Source: Calliphora vicina (lineage: Eukaryota; Arthropoda; Insecta; Diptera; Calliphoridae). Taken from it: a stretch of 64,000 nucleotides of DNA. The stretch spans positions 58,938,395 through 59,002,394 of the forward strand of contig NC_088783.1 in NCBI RefSeq assembly GCF_958450345.1, read 5' to 3'. Under the pieces are notes generated by a model that worked only from the letters and a program-made list of their open reading frames with translations, did no database searches and had not been told where the DNA came from. Of this stretch, positions 1 through 12,829 are shown one piece after another. Positions within the stretch are counted from its first letter, which is position 1; the number at the start of each line of letters is the position of its first letter. The position numbers were made by a program, and so were the translations under genes.

Positions 1-462
1 AGAGCCTTTATTGGATGATTTAATTTGTGTTTCTTAAATTTGTTTATTTTTCTGTTTAAACCGCCAGTATTGTTTGGTTTTTTGTTGTTATTTATGCGGG
101 CTGTCATTTCAGTTGTTGTTAATTAAGTTTTATGTTGATTAAATTCACGTTCACACGTCTCATTTGATTAAATAAATATGTATTTGAAATATTATTTGTT
201 TGATATACAGTGGTGGTCAAAACATATGCAACCAGCAACAGAATTTTACAAAAGTGGTTTAAACTACTTTAAGATGTAAACAAAAATATTCATTTGCTTA
301 TAATATTTTTTAATTTATGCTTTAAAAATAAGAATATGAAATTTAATTCAGAATTTTTTGCATTGAAAAGAAAAAAAATTTAAAAAACTACGTATGGGTT
401 GATATTTCATTGGCCAAAACATATGCAACTAATTGCTTTTAAAACATTTCTGTCTATAAAAC

Positions 463-1110
463 TTAATATTTCGTGGCAAATCCTATATTTTCAATGACGG
501 CCTTACATCGGCAAGGCTGTGAAGCTATCAAATTGGCAATAAAATTTGCAGGAATAGCGTTCCAAGCATCTACCAATCCTTGAAACATAATATCTGAATT
601 AGTGCAATTTTCGGTGTCGATTCTTTGATTAACGATTGCCCAAATGTTCTCAATGGGATTTAGATCTGGTAATTGTGGTGGCCATTCCATTACCGAAACT
701 CTTTCTTGTGCTAACAACGATTTAACAACATGTGAAGAGTGCTTGGGGTCGTTATCGTACTGAATAACTCATGGAAGAGGCATATTATCCTCAGAATTTG
801 GAAGCATTACTCTTTCCAAGATGTCTCTATAGATAAATCCATCCATTATTTCATTAATTTAGAGCGATTGGCCAACTCCAGCAGCAGAAAAACTGCCCCC
901 ATACCATTACGTTGCATCCTCCATGTTTCAGTGTCTTTTTGCAGTATGTGCTTGAAGCCGCGTGTTAAGTGGTCGTCTTACGTAACACATGAAATCACTT
1001 CCGATGATATTAAATTCGGATTCGTCGCTAAATAGGACAGTCGTCCATTTGTTTTCTGGCCAATTTAAATACTCCATAGCAAACTTCAAACTTTTCTTTT
1101 AATATAAGCG
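463..1110 (-). pseudogene. Tc1-like DD34E transposase, 3' part (copy A)
   Basis: Read on the minus strand, this encodes the catalytic core of a Tc1 transposase. The first aspartate lies in WTTVLFSDESEFN (around 1005-1040), the second in YDNDPKHSSHVV (around 730-765), and the glutamate in WPPQLPDLNPIENIW (around 640-690). Spacing of the second D and the E fits DD34E. The frame ends with a stop near 463. An extra G in a run near 893-900 shifts the frame in the VMVWG region, and the N-terminal helix-turn-helix part is absent, so no active enzyme is made. It forms the left arm plus the spacer of the palindromic element. Confidence 0.85.
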
Positions 1111-1147
1111 GTTTTTGTGCGTAGGGAAATCGTCGGTGAAGCTTGCA

Positions 1148-1615
1148 GGATGCAACGTAATGGTATGGGGGTTGTTTTTCTGCTGCTGCAGTTGGCCCAT
1201 CGCTCTAAATTAATGAAATAATGGATGGATTTATCTATAGAGACATCTTGGAAAGAGTAATGCTTCCAAATTCTGAGGATAATAAGCCTCTTCGATGAGT
1301 TATTCAGCACGATAACGACCCCAAGCACTCTTCACATGTTGTTAAATCGTGGTTAGCACAAGAAACAGTTTCGGTAATGGAATGGCCACCACAATTACCA
1401 GATCTAAATCCCATTGAGAACATTTGGGAAATCGTTAATCAAAGAATCGACACCGAAAATTGCACTAATTCAATATTATTAATAATATTATGTTTCAAGG
1501 ATTGGTAGATGCTTGGAACGCTATTCCTGCAAATTTTATTGCCAATTTGATAGCTTCACAGCCTTGCCGATGTAAGGCCGTCATTGAAAATATAGGATTT
1601 GCCACGAAATATTAA
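1148..1615 (+). pseudogene. Tc1-like DD34E transposase, 3' part (copy B, inverted)
   Basis: This is the inverted partner of copy A. It starts within the VMVWG region and runs through HDNDPKHSSHVV and WPPQLPDLNPIENIW to a stop at 1613-1615. It lacks the first catalytic aspartate, shares the G-run frameshift with copy A, and has an insertion of about 11 bases around 1470-1490, after the codons for NCTNS, that breaks the frame again. The shared frameshift implies that the two arms copy one defective source and did not decay independently. Confidence 0.83.
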
Positions 1616-1872
1616 GTTTTATAGACAGAAATGTTTTAAAAGCAATTAGTTGCATATGTTTTGGCCAATGAAATATCAACCCATACGTAGTTTTTTAAAT
1701 TTTTTTTCTTTTCAATGCAAAAAATTCTGAATTAAATTTCATATTCTTATTTTTAAAGCATAAATTAAAAAATATTATAAGCAAATGAATATTTTTGTTT
1801 ACATCTTAAAGTAGTTTAAACCACTTTTGTAAAATTCTGTTGCTGGTTGCATATGTTTTGACCACCACTGTA

Positions 1873-2189
1873 TGTATATCACAGTGGGATAAAAAATTTT
1901 AATCGTTTTTCAGAATTATCCCAAAAGGCATTTTTGCTGGAATTTTAGATGAAAGCAAGTGTAATTCAAGCCTTGAATTACATTTGTATTACACTTTATT
2001 TCAATAGCATTCTCCAGTAAAAGGGAAACATAAATCCAAACCATATGTTTTTTGTTAGAAAAATATTTAATTTTCAAATATTTTTCAAGTTTAAAACATA
2101 ATTACATTTGCATTCAAGTAAAATTTCAACAAAATATTCAAGTGCTTGAATTTTTGAGTCTTTTAGATTAACTTTTAATGGATTATTCA
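1873..2189. other. Non-coding lead-in, nothing recognised
   Basis: AT-rich sequence between the Tc1 element and the first array. No open frame, RNA gene or repeat end was seen. Confidence 0.5.
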
Positions 2190-5130
2190 TTTTACTTCTA
2201 ATCGGTTATCGATTTTCTATTAATTTAAATGGAATATTGGCCCGCAAAAAGTTATTCGATTGCAATTTAATCTATTATTCGAATAATTTTTCATCGATTA
2301 TCTGTTTTCATAGTTGTTTTGTTATTACAATATCAGTCCATTTCTGTTTTTGAAACTGAAGAAAAACGAACCACTTATTCGATTAATTTTTAATCGGATA
2401 TTCGAATAAATTTTAATCGATTTTTATAAATATATTTTTTATTAAAATATAAGTCCATTCCTGTTCTGGAATTTACGAAATACTAAATTTTAATATGTTA
2501 TTCGTTTCAATTTTAATCGGTTATTCGAATAACTTTTAGTAGATATATTGAGATTTTTTTCTATTATTAGATTATTAATCCATTCCATTTTTTAAAACTG
2601 AAGAAAAACGAACTTTTAACTTAATGAACTTAATTTATTCGATTAATTTTTAATCGGATATTCGAATAAATTTTAATCGATTTTTATAAATATATTTTTT
2701 ATTAAAATTACTGTTCTGGAATTTAAGAAACATTAAATTTTAATAAGTTTTTCGATTCAATTTTAATCGGTTATTCGAATAACTTTTAATCTAGTACATA
2801 TTCAGAATGATGTTTTTATTATATTATTAATCAATTCCCGTTTTTCAAACTGATGAAATACTTACATTTAACAACTTATTCGATTAATTTGTAATCTATT
2901 ACATATTCGAATAATTTTTAATCGGTTTCTTTATTTTTTTTTTTAAATATGGTATGGGATTATAAGGTGGATGCATCCAGTTTCTGGAAATGCAATTCAA
3001 GTTTTTAACCACTTATTAGATTAACTTTTAATCGGATATTCGAATAGATTTTAATCGATTTTTATTTTTTATTAAAATATAAAGCCATTTCTGTTCTGGA
3101 ATTTAAGAAATACTAAATTTAATAAGTTATTCGATTCAATTTTAATCGGTTATTCGAATAACTTTTAGTCGGATATTCAGAGTTATTTTTTCTATTATAT
3201 CTGTTTATGATACTGGAAAAAATACAAACTTTTAGCCACTTATTCGATTAATTTTTTATCGGATATTCGAATAATATTTAATCGAATAATTTATAATTAT
3301 ATTTTTATTGGAATATAAATCCATTCATTTTCTGGTACTTAAGAATTACTAAATTTTAATAAGTTATTCGATTCAATTTTAATCGGTAATTCGAATAACT
3401 TTTAGTCGGATATTCAGAATTATGGTTTTATTATGTATATCTGTTTTTGAAACTGAAAAACAAGAACTTATTCGATTAATTTTTAGTCGGATATTCGAAT
3501 AACTTTTAATCCAATATTTTTTATTAAAATATAAATCCATTCCTGTTTTTGAATTTAAGAAACACTGAATTTTATTAAGTTAGTTGAATAAATTTTAATC
3601 GGTTATTCGAATAACTTTTAGTCAGATATTCAGATTTTATTTTTTTATTATATCTGTTTTTGAAACTGAAAAAACACGAACTTTTTGCCACTTATTCGAT
3701 TAATTTTTAATCGAATATTCGAATAACTTTTAATCGAATTTTATAATTATATTTTTGTATTAGAATATAAATCCAATCCTGTTCTGGAATTTAAAAATAC
3801 CAAATTTTAATAAGTTATTCGTTTCAATTTTAATCGGTTATTCGAATAACTTTTAGTCTGATATTCAGAATTATGGTTTTTATTATATCTGTTTGATACT
3901 GAAAATAAACGATACTCGAATAACTTTTAATCGATTTTTAAAATTATATTTTTATTTGTAGAATTTTATTTTTTATTCAAATATTATGTGATTCATTTTT
4001 TATCGATTATTCGAATAACATTTAGTCGGATATTCAGAGTTATTTTTTATGTTTTTGAAACTGAAAAACACGAACTTTTAGCCACTTATTCGATTAATTT
4101 ATAATCGGATATTCGAATAACTTTTAATCGATTTGTATAATTATATCTTTTATTAGAATATAACACCATTATTGTTCTGGAATTTAAGAAATACAAAATT
4201 TTAATAAGTTATTCGATTCAATTTTAATCGGTTATGCGAATAAATTTTAATCGGTTATTCGATTAACTTTTAGTCGGATTTTCGGTTTTATTTCTTTTAT
4301 TAGAATATTATTTCATTTCAGTCTTTGAAACTGAAGAAAACCGAATTTTTAACCACTTATTCGAATAAGTTTTAATCGATTATTCAAATATTTATTGCTT
4401 ATTAACTATTTATCAGTTATTCTTAGAGTATTTTTCTATTTTTGTTTTTGAAACTTGAAAAAAATACTTTTAACCTTTATTCTTGTAAATTTTAATCGGT
4501 TTTGTGAATAACTTTTAGACGGGTATTTAAAATAACTTTGTTTATTAGAATATTTATGAATTCCTATTATTTGAATCTAAAGAAACACTAACTTTTAACA
4601 AGTTATTCGATTAATTTTTATTCAATAGAATCGAATAACTTTCAATCGAATATTTTCAGAATAATATTTTTTATTTGAATAAAGTGTAGAAACACTATTT
4701 TAGCACTTATTCGATTAATTTTTAATCGATTATTCGAATAATTTTATTCGATTATTCGAATAATTTTATTCGATTTTCAGAATTGTATTTTTTTATTAGA
4801 AGTTATTCGATTAATTTTTTTTTATTTGAATAAAGTGTAGAAACACTATTTTACCACTTATTGGATTAATTTTTAATCGATTATTCGAATAATTTTATTC
4901 GATTATTCGAATAATTTTATTCGATTTTCAGAATTGTATTTTTTTATTAGAAGTTATTCGATTAATTTTTAATCGGTTATTCGAGCAAGTTTTAGTCGGT
5001 TATTCCATTTTCTGAATTATAGTTTTTATTATAATATTAATCCCTTCATATTATCAGCATTTTACAACTTAACTGGTTATTTGATTAATTTTTAAACGGT
5101 TAATCGAATAATGTTTAGATTTAGTCTCGA
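2190..5130. repeat. Degenerate array with TTATTCGAATAA core
   Basis: The palindrome TTATTCGAATAA and its variants alternate with AATCGATTA- and AATCGGTTA-type blocks dozens of times. A longer unit of roughly 210-280 bases is visible from two recurring landmarks, TTTGAAACTGAAGAAA (near 2350, 2590, 3450, 3660, 4040, 4320) and CTGTTCTGGAATTTAAG (near 2465, 2710, 3090, 3780, 4165). Near 4690-4940 a segment of about 160 bases is duplicated almost exactly, which points to recent local duplication. No coding capacity. Confidence 0.85.
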
Positions 5131-5139
5131 AATTTTATC

Positions 5140-5430
5140 ATTTTGATTGCGCTGCTGAATTGTCTATACCTTTTGTGGATAGTACCGACATGTTACCAGC
5201 TAGAAATTTCAGCTGCTTGCTAACACATCCTACATTAGTCGTAGTTTTTATCAAATGTTAACTGGATAAAATCAGCAGTTTGTTAATAGTACTGAAATAT
5301 TGCAGAACGGATTTTGTCCTGCTGACATTTACCAAAAAGTATAAGCAATGTCTGCAGGTGTCAGAGACAATATGGACCTGAAAGTACTAACCTGTTGACA
5401 ACCTGCTGATTTTGTCCTCAAAATGTCAGC
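5140..5430. repeat. Dispersed repeat with TCAGCAG / CTGCTGACA motifs, copy 1
   Basis: This resembles 6940-7112 over about 140 bases. Both show a TCAGCAGTTTGT block, an ACTGAAA block, an (A/T)CC(T/A)GCTGACATTT block and a final GGTGTCAG, in the same order. Similar TGTCAGCAGGAAAA pieces recur inside the array at 9.7-10.5 kb. No terminal repeats were identified. Confidence 0.5.
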
Positions 5431-6939
5431 AACTTCAATCATTCCCTCAGAATGATAAATTCCATAACTATACAGTATTTCAAAGGCCAGATTTATTTGC
5501 TTACACTTAAATTAAACATGACATGTCATGCTCTTCAAAAAAAACATTCGCCTGTCATATGAAAACATGGCCATTAGATGGGGCGTTTTTAACATGGACA
5601 TTTTGACAGATTGATTTAATTTAATATTTATTAAAGTTTTCATTTAAAAAACAGCAGCTATTTTTACGAGATGTTTAAATAATTCGCAACATTGTATGAT
5701 TTTAAACGCTTTAAAATAAAATATTTATTAAGCAGCCGCAATATATTTTAAAAATCATTCATTTTGTTTAAAAAAAAACTCGTTAGTTATTAATAGCGTT
5801 TTAATATTTAACAAAGTAAAAGGTTAATGAAAACTACTATACAAAAAAATACAAGCAATAAAATAAAACATGAATAACGATTTGTTCAAGCAATGCGGAT
5901 TTCAATGAATTAAAATATTCACACAATTTTTATTATGATTGTAAATTGTTTTTGTTTTCTTTTTTTTTTTAAAAAAAAATATATAAAGAAATTAATAATA
6001 CATTTTGTTGTTAATAAATGATAAATGATTTAAATTAATGCATAAAATTTAAAAACTAAATGAAAAATTTCAATGAAATTTTAAAAGTTCAGCAAGTAAC
6101 TATCTATGTATTGTTAAATAGCAAGGATTTAATTATGAATTAAAGTTTTTGTTTAAACAATGATTTAATCTAAAGCTTGAAACAAAAATCTCTTGAAAAA
6201 TATAAAGCAATTTAAGAAACGCACGTTTGTTATTATTTATTGTGTCAAACTCACTACTATTGTTTAACAACTGTGTGTAGTTTTGCAGAGTTGTGTTTGG
6301 TTGTAGTTAAACCTGACAAATTATAACATTTCCGCAAGTTTGCTTGTTTTTTAAACTAATAGACTTGTTACAGAGTGAAAACAATTTATTTTTAACAAAT
6401 TCGTAAACAAAAAATTTATTATTAAAACTCAAAACAAACCGACGAAATAACTTGCAAAAAACTACAGCGTAAACAACAAACCTTTGAAAATTAAACCCAG
6501 TTTTTTTTTCTCATTCATCTGCAGTATTTTTTTTTTAAGCTAAAGTAAAAATAAAGTTGTAATTGCTAAAATGGGAAAAAAGTATTAAAAAAAAAGAAAT
6601 TTATAGGATTTTATGTGCGAAACATGTAAAAATGTTTAATTGTTTTGCTGTTTTTGCTTCTTTCTGTTGGCTTTATTTTTTCGTTTTTAAAAACCGACCG
6701 CCCACATTGAAGTGATAAATGTTTTTTCATGTTGCTGTGTTTTCTTTTGTTACTTTATTATTATATTTTTTTTAAACTAAATAAAATTTTTTAACAAGTT
6801 GTTGGTAGTTTGGCAGCCAGCAGCAGGTATAAGGAAAAGGAATTTTTTTGGCTGAATTTTTATTTAGTTGTCATAAGTTTTATTTAATAGAAAGAAATCT
6901 AAAGAAATATAAATGAAATATTGGATTTTATGAGTCCCA
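5431..6939. other. AT-rich non-coding DNA
   Basis: No gene, transposon end or tandem array seen. There are only A/T homopolymer runs. Confidence 0.5.
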
Positions 6940-7112
6940 GTCCTGCTGACACCCTCACAATGTCAGCAGGAAAACTCAGCAGTTTGTCTGAAGAACTGAA
7001 AAATCAATTACATTTCTCAACTTTAACATATCAGTAACATTACCATTTTATTTGATTTTATCCAGCTGACATTTGTCTAAAAGTCTGTAAATTGTACAAG
7101 GTGTCAGCCGAT
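6940..7112. repeat. Dispersed repeat with TCAGCAG / CTGCTGACA motifs, copy 2
   Basis: Second copy of the element at 5140-5430, in the same orientation. It opens with a small inverted repeat, CCTGCTGACA and TGTCAGCAGG, about 10 bases apart. Confidence 0.5.
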
Positions 7113-7168
7113 GAATTAATTCGTTTATAAAATGTTTTATTTAAGTAAACCAAATCTTTATTAAATTC

Positions 7169-7217
7169 CTAACCAAACTAATAAATTTGTATTTCTCCTT
7201 TTCTCTTTCAGGTATGT
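7169..7217 (+). promoter_or_regulatory. Candidate recursive splice site (ratchet point) 1
   Basis: A pyrimidine-rich tract (7189-7208) ends in CAG at 7209-7211 and is followed at once by GTATGT at 7212-7217, so a 3' splice site and a 5' splice site share one junction with no exon between. CTAAC (7169-7173) and CTAAT (7178-7182) lie about 30-40 bases upstream, where a fly branch point belongs. Zero-length exons of this form are known in long fly introns. That this one is used is inferred. Confidence 0.68.
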
Positions 7218-9245
7218 ACTCAATTCTTATTACATCACTGAATTATGATTGCGGTAAATATTGTTTATATTATAATCAAAGTATACTTTAGGGATGCTGT
7301 ATTTATATTGCATAAATTTGGGCATACTTAAATAATAAAAATAAACCACAATGACCCTTGAGAGTAAAGTTTAGTTATGAATGCTAACAAAACTAAAGCA
7401 TACTTTAAGGTGAACAACAAAATTAAAGAAAAGGGCATAAGTTTAGGGGGAAATAAAAAGAAATGAAAGTAAAAATCATGGCAGAAACTAAAAAGTTCAT
7501 GTTTTTTTGAGCAAAAGTTTTTTTGCTAACCAGCTTTTTAACGAAAAAAATAATGCTACATGGCCAATTAATTACTTAAATTTTGGCAAATGTTTGAATA
7601 ATAAATTAAAAAAAATATTTTAAAATATTGCAATAATCTAATGAGCAGATCATTTTAACTCTTTTTTAATTAAAAAGGCCGCCATTGCGTCTTCTTTAAT
7701 GACATCCAAGCTGATTGTGGGGAGGTAGTGTTACAATAAAATCTGTTAAGTAAATCATTTATCAATTATTACGAGTACAAAAATCAAATACAATTTGTAA
7801 ATAAAAAAACTATATTTTACGCTAATTTAAACATGGATGTCTGTTAGTGAGTGTGTGAAAAAAATATTTGATGATTTTAAGGGAATCTACAAGCACTGGG
7901 AGAAATAATTGCAATGAAAGGAAAAAAAACAAGTTGAGAAAATGCCAAAATAGTTAAATAGTTTTACTGAAAACTATTTCCAAAAGTATTCAAATTTGAA
8001 ACTCAAAAGTTGTTTTCAAAAATTTTAATTTAGTACTAAATTGTTGGCTTTATGTTTCAGTGTATTAAAATTGCTAAAAAATAAAAAAACTATACTTAAA
8101 ACTAAAACAAAAACACCTTTAGGCCAAACACGTTTCCGTCCGTTTCAGCTCATTATGGTTAATTTGATTCTTGTTTTAAAAGTCTTAAGTCTTTAGTTTT
8201 ATATTTTATGTTGTTGCTATTTATTTGTAGGCATTTCTAAAGACACAACACAACACACCACACTCAAGACTTCAAGACGTTTTAAACATTCTATGCGCTA
8301 GACTTGTTTGAAACTTAATGGCCTCTAAAATGTTCAGTCATTCATTCTACATTTCTGTCTTTCTGTAACAACCAGTTATAATTTCATCTTGTTAAAACTA
8401 AAAACTCTGTTTACTTTCGTTGGCTACAAGCAATAGCAACAAACATATGATTTTATTTTTTTGAATTGCCAACCTTAACACACTCCCTCTTCCACACCCC
8501 TGTTTTAACTCTTTTTTTTTTTTTTGTGAGGACCATAACAGATTTTGTTTAAAGTTTACTTCAAAAAGAGAGCATCCTAAGACCGAGACAGGTAGACAAG
8601 AAAAATCAATCGATCATTGTTAATTTATCATTCAGTTTTTTTTTCTGTAACGTTCTTTGTTTTCTTCTGTTCTATTCTGTTCTGCCTGCCATTCAATATC
8701 CACTCAATTTAAAGTTACTTGCTAGATGATGTATCCAAGAGTTTTTTTTTTCATTACATTATCATTATATTTCTTTTACAAAACCATTAAGTAACACCAA
8801 TTGTTAAATGACAAGATAATTACTTTAGAAATGTTGTAAACGTTTAAATTTCTGCTAGAAACTACAAAACTTGTCTTTGCCAATACTCTTTTCATCAGAC
8901 TCTTGGGTAAATCATCATTATTGGCAGCAGATTATTCTAGTTTTTATTTACAATATGATTCATGCTGAAATTTTTGAAATATGTTAATTAATTTTTGTAA
9001 ACCATTATTTTCTTTCTTAAGGGTAATGGAGTTGGCAACACCATAGGTAAAAATATTGGCCATAAAAGATCATTAAAGAATGAGGAATTTGGTGGGAAAC
9101 TAATTTGGTTTTGTAGATTATTTCTTAACCAAAATTCCAGGTTTTAATTGTATTTCAACACTTATATAGATTGTAATAGTTTTTAAAAAGTTGGCAGCGC
9201 TATGAACGTCCCTGTAGAGCCCGTATAAAAACCCTATTCACACCC
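7218..9245. other. Non-coding, intron-like DNA
   Basis: No open frame, array or transposon was recognised. Pyrimidine-rich stretches occur around 8340-8530 and 8640-8690, including a T run near 8510-8525, but none ends in a convincing splice junction. Confidence 0.5.
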
Positions 9246-9249
9246 ATTT

Positions 9250-10735
9250 ACTTATACTAAAATTATAATTTAGTACTAAAGTAATAATTTGGTACTAAAA
9301 TTAAAATTTTAGTACTGAAATTAAAAGTTTGGTTACTAAAGTTATGATTTGGTATTGAAATTATAATGTGGTAATAAAATTGTAATTTAGTACTAAAGTA
9401 ATAATTTAGTACCAAAAGTTTAATTTAGAACTACAATTAAAATTTTGTACTAAAATTATAATTTAGTATTAAAATAATAATTTGGTACTAAAACATGATA
9501 ATATAATAATTTTTTAGTACTAAAATTATAATTTAGTGCTAAAGTTATAATTTAGTATTAAAATTATAATTTTGTATTAAAACTAAAGTTTTGTAATAAA
9601 ACTATGATGTTTTACTAAATTTATAATTTAGTACTAAAATATTTTTTAAATTTTAATGTTATAATTTAGTACTAAAATTGTAATTTGCTACTAAAACCAT
9701 GCATTTGGTCAAATGTCAGCAGGAAAATCAAACCTGTTGAATTGTTAAACCTCGTTTAACTGACTTATATTAACTGTGTTTAAAAATACTGATATTTCAG
9801 AAATTGTAATTTAGTACTAAAGTAGTAATTTAGTACCTAAAGTTTAATATTGAACTATAATTAAAATTTAGTACTAAAATTATAATTTTGTATTAAAACT
9901 AATGTTTTGTACTAAAACTATGATATTTTACTAAATTTATAATTTAGTACTAAAATATTTTTTTAGTGCTAAAATTATAGTTTAGTGTTTAAAATACAAT
10001 TTGGTGCTATTGTTATAATTTAGTACTAAAATTGTAATTTTCTACTAAAACCATGCATTTGGTCAAATGTTAGCAGGAAAAATCCGACGATTTGTTAATC
10101 CTCGTTTAAATGACTTATGTATATAAACTGTGTTTAAAAAGACTGATATTTCAAAAATTGTAATTTAGTACTAAACTAGTAATTTAGTACCAATAGTTTA
10201 ATTTAGAACTATAATTATAATTTAGTAATAAAATTATAATTTGGTACTAAAACTAAAATTTTGTACTAAAACTATGATGTTTTACTAAATTTATAATTTA
10301 GTACTAAAATATTTTTTTAGTACTAAAATTATAATTTAGTGCTAAAGTTATAATTTAGTATTAAAATTATAATTTGGTACTAAAACTAAAATATTGTACT
10401 AAAACTATAATGTTTTACTAAATTTATAATTTAGTACTAAAACAATTGTTTAGTACTAAAATTATAATTTAGTACTAAAATTGTAATTTTCTACCGACGA
10501 TTTGTTAAGCCTGTTGAAATGTTAAACCTGGTTTAACTGACTTATATAAACTGTGTTTAAAAACACTAATATTTAAAAAAATTTAATTTAGTACTAAACT
10601 AGTAATTTAGTACCAAAAGTTTAATTTAAAACTATATCTAAAATTTAGTACTAAAATTATAATTTAGTATTAAAATTATAATTTGGTACTAAAACTATTT
10701 TTTTTACTGAAACTATGACGATTTGTTAAACCTGT
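9250..10735. repeat. Minisatellite with TTTAGTACTAAA core plus interleaved longer unit
   Basis: Units of about 18-20 bases of the form AATTATAATTTAGTACTAAA are repeated; TTTAGTACTAAA is self-complementary. The array is broken four times (near 9712, 10072, 10496 and 10716) by a related non-array block that contains GTTAAACCTG, TGACTTATATA and CTGTGTTTAAAAA, so a higher-order unit of about 220-430 bases has also been multiplied. No coding capacity. Confidence 0.87.
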
Positions 10736-10739
10736 TGAA

Positions 10740-12019
10740 TTGTTAAACTAACTGACTTATATAAACTGTGTTTAAAAATACTGATAATTCAAAAACTTTC
10801 GTTTTTTCGTAACTACTGCTGTTTCAAACCTGTCTTTTTAAGAACATTTATAATTGATGTCGCCGTGTTAACCCAAATTTTAGGCTGGTCTTGCTTTGTT
10901 TTTTATTAATTATGGTTTTTAGACAGGTTTCTTTTGTTAAGCAGGCAGGCAGCCATCCACACAGTCCATCAATGTCTACTAAAATTACACCCGCTTTAGC
11001 CAAACATAAAACCACATCACAGGAAAATCATGGCCACAAAAGATGCCATAAAGATAAATATTTTGAACATTAATTTCAATCTTATTTCAAAAATAATTTA
11101 TAATTTCTTAAAGACACAGAGAAATTTACAGAATTTTTTATTTTTTTTTTTGTTTTTTCGAAAAGAACTTTAAACTCAAGAAACATAATTTAAAAGAAAG
11201 TAATTTAAAACGTGTGGGAATGAAGAAAAAACTTAAGAATTAAAAGATTTGAAACTAAAGATTAAGATAAAACAACTACTCAGAACAGTAAAGAATTGAA
11301 AACATTTTAAAATTGATTATTAATGTCCAAAAATTTGTAATGAAACATCAGTTAATAATATTTATCAAACTTAAATGATTCATCAGAAATTATTAATCAT
11401 TAAATTTGTTAACGATTTCTTTGTGATATTTACAAAAATTATTAATTTTTTTGTGGATTTCAAAGTTTATTCAACTTTTTTTTTAGATTCTTCACCTATT
11501 TATTTTGATTTTTTGTTATAAAATTTATTACTTTTTTAATTATATTAATTAATTGTTTATGATTTAAGGTGTTTATCTCAATTTAAAAACATTTTAAATT
11601 TAATTTCAATTTAAGCATAGACCATTAACGGTTATTTAATATAAAATTGTTGCTTAAAAACCGTTATTATATTTCTATTTCTAAATTGATTTATGGCCTT
11701 TTGGGAAATTTCATTTCAATCTAAGATTTTTTTCAAGTCTTTTTTTATCTATCTTCCTCTTCCTTTCTGTGTTCATTTGAAATGATGTTTAAATGTCTAC
11801 TATTAAGGTTTCCTAGTAGTTTATAGTTGTTGTCTTTTGTTTTATTTTTCTTTGGTGGATTTAATCAATTGTTTAAACAAATAGCCTTGAACTTTTTTTA
11901 GATACACAATGGAAAATATTTAAATAATTGGCGACTTAATATTTATTTTCATTCATAGGTTTTGTTTTGAAAAGAGACTTTGAAGATTGTTGGTCATTTA
12001 GGAAGTGCTTTAAAAGCGG
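10740..12019. other. Non-coding DNA with a short unsupported open frame
   Basis: A 60-codon open frame at 10891-11073 has no recognisable domain and no supporting context. The rest is AT-rich and featureless. Confidence 0.45.
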
Positions 12020-12829
12020 ATATGAAATATTTTTAAAAATTTTAAGTCTCAAACCTAATTCAAACAAAGCACATTTGAAATGTTTCTCAAAATTGTGAGT
12101 GAAATTGAGGGCTTCAATAGTTGATATCGTGACATCTGATTCTCAAACCTAATTCTAACAAAGGCAGAGGGGGTTTGAGTTTCAAAATTTGAATTGAATT
12201 TGAGGTAAACTTGTTAATAAATGTTATTTTCAAACCTTTCTCAAGTTTAACTATCACTTCAATTTAGTGCTAACATTTCGGCTTTGTACTAAAATTAATT
12301 AAATCAGTACTAACCGAGCAAACACAATGTCGAAAGCTATAATGACTTTAACGTTTGATATCAAACTTGATTTTCAAACATGATTCAAACCTAGACAGAG
12401 ATTTTTAAGTTCAAAATTTGCATACAATTTGAGGTTAAAAGTGTTATTTTCATTCATATCATTCACAAACTAAACACATCTTTGATTAATGCTCGAAAAA
12501 TGTTTGAAAAATTACGTTTTCTCAAATAATTCTCAATTTGAAAACCAACCTGAGTTAGTTGAGTTAGTACTAAAATATTTGTATTCAACATATGTTCCAC
12601 ACTTGAAATTCATTTGAGAATTAGTTGCGAAGAAAGGCATATCTCAAAATGATAAACAATTCTTAAATTATTTTAAATTCGTTAGCAATCACTTGACATT
12701 TGAGAAATAGATTGCTTTCAAATAATTCTCAATTTGAATTGAAACCTCCGGCTTTGCTGAGTTAGTATTAAAATACCTTTTTAACTAAATTTAGTTTCCA
12801 CACTTGAAATATAATTGAGAATTTTGTAC
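12020..12829. repeat. Strongly degenerate repeat with TTTGAGAA / TTCTCAA blocks
   Basis: Blocks such as TCTCAAACCTAATTC, AATTCTCAATTTGAA and their complements recur irregularly in both orientations. One phrase, CTCAAACCTAATTC(A/T)AACAAAG, appears near 12047 and 12142 with a weaker relative near 12373. It looks like an old, mutated tandem array leading into the next one. Confidence 0.5.

Larger units (their letters stand above)
208..1870. mobile_element. Palindromic Tc1-type element made of two 3' halves head to head
   Basis: Both ends carry the same terminal inverted repeat, beginning CAGTGGTGGTCAAAAC, and both abut a TA dinucleotide (206-207 and 1871-1872), the target duplication expected of Tc1/mariner elements. 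The left arm (about 208-920) and right arm (about 1148-1870) are reverse complements, nearly identical apart from an insertion of about 11 bases in the right arm near 1470-1490. A spacer of about 227 bases separates them. Each arm holds the 3' half of a Tc1 transposase gene and neither holds the N-terminal DNA-binding half. Total length, about 1.66 kb, is that of an ordinary Tc1 element, so the 5' half seems to have been replaced by an inverted copy of the 3' half. Confidence 0.88.

Noticed and set aside
739..1328. Two similar 80-98 codon open frames in the Tc1 element
   Set aside because: They are antisense or shifted readings of the duplicated transposase core. The real coding frame is shown by WPPQLPDLNPIENIW and DNDPKHSS.
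10891..11073. 60-codon open frame with a plausible start
   Set aside because: No domain, no splice context and no composition change from its surroundings.
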